DNA from: Dryocola sp. LX212
GTDB taxonomy: Bacteria > Pseudomonadota > Gammaproteobacteria > Enterobacterales > Enterobacteriaceae
Reading direction: 5' to 3'
Assembly: GCA_041504365.1 (NCBI GenBank)
Contig: CP167917.1
Span: forward strand, 2,728,001-2,792,000
Length of the DNA stretch: 64,000 bases
Position 1 is the stretch's first letter; every line of letters begins with the position of its first letter. The position numbers and the translations under genes were made by a program. Under the pieces are notes generated by a model. That model was not told where the DNA came from. It made no database searches and saw only the letters and a program-made list of their open reading frames with translations. Below are positions 1 to 6,396 of this stretch, piece by piece.

Positions 1-79
1 CTGCGTTAATGAGTTTTACGCCAATGTGTTTTTGCATTGTTGGGCCTTATTGAAATTGATGAAATATACTCTGGAGTGG

Positions 80-268
80 TTACTTAATCGCTGCGCGGAC
101 AAGAGCATCCTTCGCTTCAAGCAACTTACGTAATCCAACAGATTTTTCCGGTCCGTCAGGCAATGCCTCGTCCATTTGCCGGGCTAGATCACCAAGTGGC
201 TTGCTGACCGCCTGAAGGTGTTCTGGTAAATGCTCGTATGCGAAATATTTGATAATTGGCGTAGCCAT
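80..268 (-). CDS. Acb2/Tad1-like small phage protein (probable cyclic-nucleotide sponge)
   Basis: A 62-residue protein. The start at 268 is chosen because a GGAGCAA ribosome site lies just upstream; the open frame extends further 5' without a better start. It has the pattern of the small helical-hairpin Acb2-type family: an N-terminal KYFAYEHLPEHLQ segment, then a helix leading into LPDGPEKS and the ending LRKLLEAKDALVRAA. Known members bind the cyclic oligonucleotides of CBASS and the signals of Thoeris and so blunt host defence. It lies just downstream of the endolysin, behind a terminator. The family call rests on remembered motif similarity, and binding is inferred. Confidence 0.6.
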   Translation of the reverse strand: MATPIIKYFAYEHLPEHLQAVSKPLGDLARQMDEALPDGPEKSVGLRKLLEAKDALVRAAIK

Positions 269-286
269 TACTTGCTCCTTAGATAT

Positions 287-310
287 AAAAAAGCCCCGCG
301 TTTGCGAGGC
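287..310 (-). terminator. Rho-independent terminator after the endolysin gene
   Basis: On the minus strand a GC-rich 7-bp stem (one mismatch) with an ACGC-type loop is followed by six T. It sits between the endolysin and the Acb2-like gene and overlaps the leader of the latter. Confidence 0.7.
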
Positions 311-345
311 CGTTAAAGTTATAGGTTGGCTGCCACTGCCCAAAA

Positions 346-774
346 TCATGACAGAAACAGCGTTTTTTCATCGACGCGACGGTTATACAACCCCTGAACA
401 AAAACATCGTTGTCATACACCCAGCGGGTGAACTGGTCGGCTGCGCCGCGATAATCACCAGCGTTAAGCTTTTTCAGCAGCGTCGAGCTGGTAAAGGCGC
501 TCTCGCCCACGTTGAACACAAAATCAGCCAGCGCATCGAACTGGTTCTGATTCAGATCAACGTTGACGCTTTCGTTAATGCAGCTCTCAACCGGGGCCAG
601 GTCCTGCTCAAGGAACTCATCAGCTTGCGCCTGAGTGATTGCTTGTCCCTTCTGCACGCCTTTCGTGTGTCCGTAACCGATAGTCCAGACTCCGCCACCG
701 TCCTTGTATGCCTTGAGCTTGCAGCCCTCATGAACACTAATAAATTGCCTGCCGTTATCGCTTGTTTTCATCAC
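346..774 (-). CDS. Phage endolysin, T4-lysozyme type (GH24)
   Basis: A 142-residue muramidase that cleaves the glycan chain of peptidoglycan at lysis. The catalytic triad has the classic spacing: Glu16 (HEGC), Asp25 and Thr31, then GYGHT, and the protein ends in the usual RRVDEKTLFL-like helix. No signal peptide or signal-anchor is seen, so export through the neighbouring holin is expected. The start could be either of the two adjacent Met codons. It overlaps the holin gene by about 20 bp on the same strand. Confidence 0.92.
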   Translation of the reverse strand: MMKTSDNGRQFISVHEGCKLKAYKDGGGVWTIGYGHTKGVQKGQAITQAQADEFLEQDLAPVESCINESVNVDLNQNQFDALADFVFNVGESAFTSSTLLKKLNAGDYRGAADQFTRWVYDNDVFVQGLYNRRVDEKTLFLS

Positions 775-1081
775 TCTTCCTTTCTATGCGGTCCGTGAAC
801 ATTTTTTCGAATATCGTCAATATTTTTATTCCCATCCACGCCGATAAACCGCAAGCAATTGAAACACCATATATCTGCCAGCCAAGACGTATGGCCAGCA
901 TCAGCATGATGCTACTTGCGAAGATGGAAATAATTATCTGACCAATGGTGAACAGAATGCTTATCGGCTTGCCGCTCATCCAGTTTTGAAACACCCGCGC
1001 CAGCGTACCGAGCAATGTGAATAACAGAATGATGAGGTAGCCTAACCCGGTGTCTTCCGGGATTTCGACTGGATGAGGCAT
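755..1081 (-). CDS. Phage holin, three transmembrane segments
   Basis: A 108-residue protein with three hydrophobic segments, at about residues 12-32, 41-63 and 70-90, and a charged C-terminal tail (DRIERKSDENKR). This is the class I holin layout. It opens the inner membrane to release the endolysin encoded directly downstream. No Rz/Rz1 pair is visible inside the window after the endolysin. Confidence 0.8.
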   Translation of the reverse strand: MPHPVEIPEDTGLGYLIILLFTLLGTLARVFQNWMSGKPISILFTIGQIIISIFASSIMLMLAIRLGWQIYGVSIACGLSAWMGIKILTIFEKMFTDRIERKSDENKR

Positions 1082-1109
1082 TTTGTGGCCTGCTTTAAAT
1101 GGATAACGT

Positions 1110-1135
1110 AAAAAAGCCCGCCGATGATGGCAGGC
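1110..1135 (-). terminator. Terminator upstream of the holin gene
   Basis: Read on the minus strand, a 7-bp G+C stem (one wobble pair) with a 6-nt loop is followed by TTTTTT. It lies in the leader of the lysis genes, so lysis expression would need readthrough, as expected for Q-dependent late transcription. Confidence 0.6.
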
Positions 1136-1181
1136 TCAAATTGCAGATATGAAAAAGTCCCACCGAAGTGAGCTCATAAAA

Positions 1182-1240
1182 GTGTGTATCACACACACAA
1201 AAACTTGCATCAACCAATAATCGTGTGTATAGTGTGTATA
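1182..1240 (+). promoter_or_regulatory. hicAB promoter with repeated GTGTGTAT operator motifs
   Basis: TTGCAT (1205-1210) and TATAGT (1228-1233) are 17 bp apart. GTGTGTATA occurs twice in tandem (1223-1231, 1232-1240) across the -10 region, and GTGTGTATC with an inverted ACACAC lies at 1182-1196. Such repeats fit autorepression by the DNA-binding antitoxin HicB. The operator role is inferred. Confidence 0.65.
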
Positions 1241-1263
1241 TCAGTTGGCGAGACGGAGGACGC

Positions 1264-1446
1264 TTGAAGAGTTCGGAGCTGATAAAGCTGTTAGAGGAAA
1301 ATGGCTGGACGCTGGAAAGAGTAAAAGGTAGTCACCACACTTTCAAAAATCCAGACAATCCAAACCTTGTAACAGTGCCCCACCCCAGCAAAGAGATTAA
1401 ACCGGGAACGCTCCGGCAAATACTCAAGAAAGCAGGACTTAAGTAA
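1264..1446 (+). CDS. hicA: HicA toxin, mRNA interferase
   Basis: A 60-residue double-stranded-RNA-binding-fold toxin that cleaves mRNA or tmRNA until neutralised by HicB. The sequence has the family core KSSELIKLLEENGW, then VKGSHHTF with the catalytic His, and ends in TLRQILKKAG. The start is TTG at 1264: it is preceded by GGAGGA and gives the usual family N terminus, whereas earlier starts add residues foreign to the family. The antitoxin follows 56 bp downstream. It lies on the plus strand, against the late-gene direction of the prophage. Confidence 0.9.
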   Translation: MKSSELIKLLEENGWTLERVKGSHHTFKNPDNPNLVTVPHPSKEIKPGTLRQILKKAGLK

Positions 1447-1502
1447 ACAAGGAAGCGCCCTCCGGGGCGTACCTTTATAACCAATACCACGGGGAGTTAA
1501 AA

Positions 1503-1916
1503 ATGCATTACCCAGCATTTATAGAAATTGGTGAAGACGGTTCCGCCAGCGGCTGGTTCCCTGATGTCGATGGCTGCATTTTTGCCGGTGATACTATCGA
1601 AGAAACCATTGCTGATGCTCATGGCGCCATAGATGCGCATTTTGAGGCGTTGGCTGAGCATGGCATGGAAATACCGAAGCCCCGCTCAATGCAGGAACAT
1701 ATAGTTGACAACGTTACCGAGTATGTCGGCGGCCAGTGGGTTTTAATCCATATCAATATGGATAAGTTTGATGGCCGTGCCGAGCGAATTAACATCACGA
1801 TGCCGCATCGATTAATACACCAAATCGACGATGCAGTGAAAGGCCACCCGCAATACGGTAGCAGAAGTGCTTTTATCGCAGCTGCAACGCGCAACGAATT
1901 GCACAGAGTCAGGTGA
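1503..1916 (+). CDS. hicB: HicB antitoxin
   Basis: A 137-residue antitoxin with the usual two parts. The N-terminal partial RNase-H-like fold (YPAFIEIGEDGSASGWFPDVDGC, then ETIADAHGAIDAH) binds HicA. The C-terminal ribbon-helix-helix region (about residues 92-130, ERINITMPHRLIHQID, then GSRSAFIAAA) should bind the repeats upstream of hicA. A GGGGAG ribosome site precedes the ATG. It is cotranscribed with hicA. Confidence 0.92.
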   Translation: MHYPAFIEIGEDGSASGWFPDVDGCIFAGDTIEETIADAHGAIDAHFEALAEHGMEIPKPRSMQEHIVDNVTEYVGGQWVLIHINMDKFDGRAERINITMPHRLIHQIDDAVKGHPQYGSRSAFIAAATRNELHRVR

Positions 1917-1934
1917 TAACCGCCAGAAACACAA

Positions 1935-1955
1935 AACCCGCCTTTTGGGCGGGTT
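1935..1955. terminator. Bidirectional terminator after hicAB
   Basis: AACCCGCC and GGCGGGTT form an 8-bp stem around a short T-rich loop 18 bases after the hicB stop. It can end hicAB transcription and also faces the minus-strand tRNA region. Confidence 0.6.
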
Positions 1956-1961
1956 AAGCAT

Positions 1962-2044
1962 CACATTCGACTGAGCGCTGGAGGCTGTGGCCGTTAAGGG
2001 TCGATAGTGCGTATCAACTATTAATCAGCGCTCATGCGAATGTG
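1962..2044 (-). ncRNA. Candidate structured RNA or element next to phage tRNAs
   Basis: An 83-nt segment bounded by two stacked 8-bp perfect stems: CACATTCG (1962-1969) with CGAATGTG (2037-2044), and GAGCGCTG (1973-1980) with CAGCGCTC (2026-2033), separated by a symmetric 3/3 internal loop. A further hairpin, ATAGT (2004-2008) with ACTAT (2017-2021), lies in the apical part. It lacks a tRNA T-loop and CCA end. The strand is assumed from the adjacent tRNA genes. Its function is unknown, and it could instead be a DNA recombination or protein-binding site. Confidence 0.4.
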
Positions 2045-2095
2045 CTTTCCAGCCACTCCGGGCAACCCCTTCTTCGCAGGCTGAAAAGCGTTAAC

Positions 2096-2170
<75 letters not shown>

Positions 2171-2173
2171 AAC

Positions 2174-2250
2174 TGGCGGCCCTTGCTGGAATTGAACCAG
2201 CGTCCGAACGATTATGAGTCGCGCGCTCTAACCAACTGAGCTAAAGGGCC
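2174..2250 (-). tRNA. tRNA with CAT anticodon, probably Ile2 (AUA-decoding)
   Basis: A 77-nt cloverleaf with encoded CCA and anticodon CAT. The acceptor GGCCCTT with AAGGGCC and the anticodon arm around GACTCATAATC resemble ileX/ileY (tRNA-Ile2, lysidine-modified by TilS) more than elongator metT. AUA is rare in the host, and Ile2-type tRNAs are frequent in lambdoid late regions. Met identity cannot be excluded by eye. Confidence 0.85.
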
Positions 2251-2405
2251 GTGGCTGAAAAGTATGTGTAATGATAAACCATGTAAATAATATGATTTTT
2301 GCTGAATGTAACCGCACATCAAATAAGCACATCACCCAGCAAGCCACCCCGGGTTTATTTGATTGGCAATGCGCTTATTTCATGAGGCAGCAAAAAACTC
2401 GATGG

Positions 2406-2424
2406 TAATTAAATATTTTAATTA
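2406..2424 (-). terminator. AT-rich palindrome at the end of the DUF333 gene
   Basis: TAATTAAA (2406-2413) and TTTAATTA (2417-2424) form a perfect 8-bp dyad overlapping the stop codon of the lipoprotein gene. It is a weak candidate terminator or simply an AT palindrome. Confidence 0.35.
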
Positions 2425-2667
2425 TTTCGAAATGGTTTCATGCGAATTATCACGACGAAAAAGCGCCCACTCCTCAATCCGCTCACCTGACGGAAGAGAA
2501 CAGTAACCAACCTCTCCTTCTGGATTTTTAACGATTTCAAGCTTACCGCCCTGTTTAACGCAGTATTCAGAAGCTGGGTTTGCCCTTCCGATCGGTTTGC
2601 TTTGCTCAGCATTTGCAGAGCATCCAACAACCGTAAGCGCGATTGATGCCATAACCAATTTCTTCAT
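2422..2667 (-). CDS. DUF333 family small lipoprotein
   Basis: An 81-residue protein with a lipoprotein signal peptide whose lipobox ends at Cys16 (VVGC). The mature part has the DUF333 core: ANPASEYCVKQGGKLEI, then GEVGYCSLPSGERIEEWALF. A strong GAGGAGG site precedes the ATG. Chromosomal relatives are small envelope lipoproteins of unclear role, sometimes labelled putative hemolysin. It lies between Q and the tRNA genes, where phages place lysogenic-conversion genes, so a role at the host surface is plausible but not shown. Confidence 0.8.
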   Translation of the reverse strand: MKKLVMASIALTVVGCSANAEQSKPIGRANPASEYCVKQGGKLEIVKNPEGEVGYCSLPSGERIEEWALFRRDNSHETISK

Positions 2668-2793
2668 AAGTGCCTCCTCGATTTGGAGGGGTAGAGCCTA
2701 ACGGGGAGAAGAGGTTAACGCAAAACAGAAATGTTTATTTTTGAGTATAAGTGCTGTGTCGTAGTGACCACTCTTAACAGGTTACGATACTTT

Positions 2794-2822
2794 TTGCGTA
2801 CGCGTTAGCGATTTTGTAAACT
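2794..2822 (+). promoter_or_regulatory. Candidate promoter of the three-gene prophage unit
   Basis: TTGCGT (2794-2799) and TAAACT (2817-2822) are 17 bp apart and lie 26 bp before the likely first start codon. The unit therefore has its own promoter opposing late transcription, compatible with expression in the lysogen. Confidence 0.45.
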
Positions 2823-2847
2823 TAGTTAGTATAAGGCTTTGGCCAAA

Positions 2848-3960
2848 ATGAATATCTTTAAGGAAGAGTTAATGCTTGAGCAAACGGTCAGAAACATCAA
2901 TTCAAGGTTTGGCTGGAGAAATACAAGAAAGTTACTCGGCTCGTCTTTGGGCATTACAGCAAATGGTTTAGATCCATTTATTGAACGTATGAACCACGCT
3001 GTACGGCAAGATTCAGCATTGAAACAAGTGATTGATGATTTCTGGAAAGGACTAGTCTTCAGCGGTACAAGATTACTGACTATGTACCGACTTGAGGACA
3101 GCGATGTTGCAAAAATTCAGTCAGCTTTTTCCTTGTTAAAAAAGGACGAGAGCAGCTTTCTTAAAGCATATCCGGCGCCTCTTTCAAACGAAGAACTTTT
3201 GGCTGCGGATGCAGACTTACATTTTGCTGAATTAAAGCTCGATATCATTAATGAAAATCAAATTGAAACTGCAATTCTGGTTTCTAAAGCTTATTACACT
3301 GAGGTTATTGAACTTGATCAAACTCATCTTAGCGATGCTGGGATGGAGCTGCGCGCCAGTGGTGGAGAGATAAAATGTAAGACCCGGCAAGTAACACAAT
3401 GTTTTAACAGTATAATGCTCCTTCCATCCGAAAAGCTACTTATACAATCAGTGGATTTGTCTGTTCTACCTCGCTCAGAATCCCAATACCAGCAGCATTT
3501 AGTGCAAAAATTTGTAAAGGAGCATGCTGGTATAAGTTTGAACAAACCCATCGAACTTTTTGGATCTATTCAGGATTTATACGAAAAGATTGATGGCCGA
3601 GTTTCTCACGTTTCGTTCATTACAGCTGATGGCAACACAAGCTCATTAAAGCTAAAGCCCAGCCAGCAATGTTTGCGCCGTGATAGTTATCACCATGGGG
3701 GTGAAGCCGCCAGCCCGATTCTGACAAAGTTTAAGTTGGGTAAGATTTGGGATCTTAAGCAAAGCGCTTCACAAATTTTGTCTGTCGAGCTAACATTACC
3801 CGGCAAGCGTACAATGCTTGACAACCCAAAACAGCGGTTGTACGAAGCTATCGCCAGCAACTGCAACAATATTGAATCTATGGTTTTTATTGTTAATAGA
3901 ATTCTGGAATCGGTTAAATCTTGTGAAGCTAAAAAGGCAAAGCAAGCAGGAATAAAATGA
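2848..3960 (+). CDS. Unknown protein, first gene of the AT-rich prophage unit
   Basis: About 370 residues, not recognised. The sequence is mostly soluble with no signal peptide or membrane segment. The N-terminal third reads as helical (RNINSRFGWRNTRKLLGSSLG, DPFIERMNHAV), with mixed alpha/beta sequence after. The start is uncertain: ATG 2848 is listed, TTG 2839 extends it by three codons, and ATG 2872 has the best ribosome site (AAGGAAG). The stop overlaps the next ATG by 4 bp, so the three genes are one translationally coupled operon. The base composition is far richer in A+T than in the replication genes nearby, suggesting separate acquisition. Confidence 0.75.
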   Translation: MNIFKEELMLEQTVRNINSRFGWRNTRKLLGSSLGITANGLDPFIERMNHAVRQDSALKQVIDDFWKGLVFSGTRLLTMYRLEDSDVAKIQSAFSLLKKDESSFLKAYPAPLSNEELLAADADLHFAELKLDIINENQIETAILVSKAYYTEVIELDQTHLSDAGMELRASGGEIKCKTRQVTQCFNSIMLLPSEKLLIQSVDLSVLPRSESQYQQHLVQKFVKEHAGISLNKPIELFGSIQDLYEKIDGRVSHVSFITADGNTSSLKLKPSQQCLRRDSYHHGGEAASPILTKFKLGKIWDLKQSASQILSVELTLPGKRTMLDNPKQRLYEAIASNCNNIESMVFIVNRILESVKSCEAKKAKQAGIK

Positions 3961-4385
3961 AAAAAATAGAAATGTGTGACATTTTTAGGCAGATCGAACA
4001 GGACTTTAAAGATCCGGCTCGTTATGTTTGTCGCACGCTTCTTATATTTTTAACTAGTAAAAATGCTCGAAAAATAAAGCATTTCACATATAAAACATTA
4101 ATTAATGGCACTGGGCTAGATATAACCACCCCTGAAGATTATGTGCTTTTAATTAAGGCCACAGATTATTTTTCAAGTTATAGAGCTCATCTTTTAAACA
4201 TGCACATTCAGTATATTGATGATACTTTGGAAGAACCGCTGGTTGTAGATGATGACTTGATTTCACATGCCTTAGATACTGGAAAATTTTACCACCCCGA
4301 AACTGGTAAATTGGTCGATAATTTTAACCAATATCTTTTCCCCTATTTCACTCCGTCCGATTTTTTGGAATCTCTCCATGATTGA
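3957..4385 (+). CDS. Unknown protein, second gene of the AT-rich prophage unit
   Basis: 142 residues starting in an ATGA overlap with the previous gene and overlapping the next by 8 bp. No family is recognised. The N-terminal half is basic (LTSKNARKIKHFTYKTLING) and the C-terminal half acidic (DDTLEEPLVVDDDLISHAL), with no membrane segment. Overlap on both sides implies its product is needed in fixed proportion to its neighbours, for example as a complex partner or an immunity component. That is inference. Confidence 0.7.
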   Translation: MKKIEMCDIFRQIEQDFKDPARYVCRTLLIFLTSKNARKIKHFTYKTLINGTGLDITTPEDYVLLIKATDYFSSYRAHLLNMHIQYIDDTLEEPLVVDDDLISHALDTGKFYHPETGKLVDNFNQYLFPYFTPSDFLESLHD

Positions 4386-5016
4386 TCAAGATCTCAGCCT
4401 AGCTGATATTGAATCATTAATGAGATTCGATTCAGATTTACGTGGAATGGTCCAACGAAAACTTGCAGCCACAAAAGAAATCTTTGTTAATCAGTTATAT
4501 ATTGATATAGATGATGCCATTCAGGATTTAGAAAACAATAAGCATTTCTATCAAGATGTGAAATGGGGTGAGGACGAGCTAACTTCTTGTATCATAACCT
4601 TTTTAAAAGGTCGCCTATACGATGCTGAGCATGATACTCAACATGGTGGCCACGTTGATATTTTAGTTAAACATCAACGTGGCAAATTCGAATGGATAGG
4701 TGAAGCTAAGCTCTGGGATGGTCCAAAATATATTCATGATGGATGGATACAGCTTACTGAGCGATATGGTACAGGTACGTGTCGAGATGACCACGGCGGA
4801 ATGTTGATTTATATTAAAGCGGATAAATCATCGATTAAATTTAACGCTTGGCAAAATTATTTCTCTGCAAATGTTCAAGGTGTAGAACTAGAGCCAGAGA
4901 CTATTCCGCTTCGTTTTAAGTCAGTATCTAAACACCCCGCAACAGAGCTGCCATACTATGTCAGACATATGGGGGTGTCCTTGTATCATTACACAGGTAA
5001 AAAATCAAAGCGGTAG
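4378..5016 (+). CDS. PD-(D/E)XK nuclease-like protein, third gene of the unit
   Basis: 212 residues. The middle contains a restriction-endonuclease-type core: an acidic helix (WGEDELTSCIITFLKGRL, about 64-80), then GHVDILV with Asp94, then EWIGEAKLW with Glu109-Ala-Lys111, and a following helix with Gln125 (IQLTERY). This order matches the D...ExK motif of PD-(D/E)XK enzymes. The substrate is unknown. Its stop overlaps the 3' end of the convergent Q gene by 12 bp. Nuclease activity is inferred from motif order only. Confidence 0.7.
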   Translation: MIDQDLSLADIESLMRFDSDLRGMVQRKLAATKEIFVNQLYIDIDDAIQDLENNKHFYQDVKWGEDELTSCIITFLKGRLYDAEHDTQHGGHVDILVKHQRGKFEWIGEAKLWDGPKYIHDGWIQLTERYGTGTCRDDHGGMLIYIKADKSSIKFNAWQNYFSANVQGVELEPETIPLRFKSVSKHPATELPYYVRHMGVSLYHYTGKKSKR

Positions 5017-5352
5017 CATTGCAAGACATCCATCAATAAATCCTAGCGCAGTTTGTAATTCCTTCCTGATCGTCCCGTCTGAGCACTTCCGCTTCTTCGC
5101 AATAGAACGTAATGAGATGCCGATAACAAAGTGAGCGATGACGAGTTCATGCTCCTCGGGCCTGTATTTCCTCAAACGCGCCACGCAGCCGTCAATCATG
5201 ATCCCTTCGTCGTCCGTGCATTGTGGGCGAGATTTCTTACCATGCGGGATTAAGCCCTTAAAGCCAGCAGCAATGGGTTGCCAGTCAACACCACTATTAT
5301 CAGAAGCTGCCCATGCGCCCCAGCGGTCTAATACTTCGTACATGTCACGCAT
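5005..5352 (-). CDS. Phage late antiterminator Q
   Basis: 115 residues matching the Q family seen in many lambdoid phages (PF06530 type): MYEVLDRWGAWAASDNSGVDW, then AAGFKGLIP, DDEGIMIDGCVARLRK, ISLRSIAKKRKCSDGTIRKELQ (a helix-turn-helix-like segment) and GFIDGCLAML. It lets RNA polymerase read through terminators into the late genes, here the tRNA and lysis genes to its left. It follows the primase gene on the minus strand. Confidence 0.88.
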   Translation of the reverse strand: MRDMYEVLDRWGAWAASDNSGVDWQPIAAGFKGLIPHGKKSRPQCTDDEGIMIDGCVARLRKYRPEEHELVIAHFVIGISLRSIAKKRKCSDGTIRKELQTALGFIDGCLAMLPL

Positions 5353-5424
5353 TGCAGTTATCTCCCAACCTATAAGTAATAGCCAGTCCCTGCGGGCTGA
5401 AGTGTTTCAAAGATGCTTCAAGTT

Positions 5425-6396
5425 TCATGCTGCCGCCTTTTTCATGAAATTCATCTCACGTACCTGGTCACCGTTAATGATGAGGTCGTTAAAATCTCCA
5501 TTATCAGGCCAGCGGATCGTTACCTTCTCAATGTCGTTTTTTGCCAGCAAATTTGCGTGGGCACATTCAAATGCAGCTGCATGCCCCGTTGCAGAGTTTT
5601 TATCCATATCCGCAAAAATTACGAGATGCTTAACACCCGCAGGTGCCCGGAATTTCTTCATGAAGCCGCTGTTCAACGTCGCCCAGGTGTTAACGTGGTA
5701 AATCTGGTGGGCAGATAAGGCCGTTTCGATACCTTCAGCAATACCCATCGTGGAGGCGATCGGGAACATGCGTACAGCTACGGACTGTGCATGATCGAGA
5801 TAGGTTTGCTCCTGCAGTGAGCGGAGGAGTTTATTACCTTCAATTTTGCCCAGGGACGCTTTTTTATCGCCATCGAGTAACGTGCGGTGCAGATAGCAGA
5901 GCTCGCCTTTGTTGTCCGTCGCGAGCGAATATAGCGACTGGAACACATGGCCCTGATAACGCTCCTTGTCACAAAAACGCACGGCTTCGGTTGGCAATTT
6001 GGTGATCCCACGGTTGAAAAGATACCGGGCGGCTGATGTTCCGCGCAGGCCCACCAGCTTAGAGAATTTACTGATAACACGCTGCCGCAGGCTGGACGCG
6101 GTAGTGTTCATCGGCACAACGCGGTGCTGATAGTCATTGCCTAATAGCTCATCTATTTCACGGCACAGCACGCCATAAGGCTTACCCTGTGTTTTGACCA
6201 GCAGCGTCATACCATCACCGCTTCCGCACTTACAAATCCAGGAGCCGGTGCCTTCGTGGTCGTCACTGCGATATTTACCGCGTGACCCACAAACTGGGCA
6301 TTCTCCTTTGAAGTGATTTTTCCCGGTTACTGGTGGCAGGCCATAGTGCTCGAATATTACAGGCCAGTGCCCCTTCGCTGCTTCAACGGTTTTCAT
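5425..6396 (-). CDS. Phage DNA primase, zinc finger plus Toprim
   Basis: 323 residues. An N-terminal zinc-binding domain has Cys33, Cys36, Cys55 and Cys57 (GECPVCG, then WICKCGSGDG), as in P4/T7-type primases. The C-terminal half carries a Toprim core: IAEGIETALSA with the catalytic Glu, then VIFADMDKN with the DxD metal site. It should make RNA primers at the phage origin together with the helicase encoded upstream, whose stop overlaps its start (ATGA). Confidence 0.9.
   Translation of the reverse strand: MKTVEAAKGHWPVIFEHYGLPPVTGKNHFKGECPVCGSRGKYRSDDHEGTGSWICKCGSGDGMTLLVKTQGKPYGVLCREIDELLGNDYQHRVVPMNTTASSLRQRVISKFSKLVGLRGTSAARYLFNRGITKLPTEAVRFCDKERYQGHVFQSLYSLATDNKGELCYLHRTLLDGDKKASLGKIEGNKLLRSLQEQTYLDHAQSVAVRMFPIASTMGIAEGIETALSAHQIYHVNTWATLNSGFMKKFRAPAGVKHLVIFADMDKNSATGHAAAFECAHANLLAKNDIEKVTIRWPDNGDFNDLIINGDQVREMNFMKKAAA

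Noticed and set aside
2418..2630. Second minus-strand frame over the DUF333 gene
   Set aside because: Overlaps the recognised lipoprotein gene in another frame and lacks a start signal.
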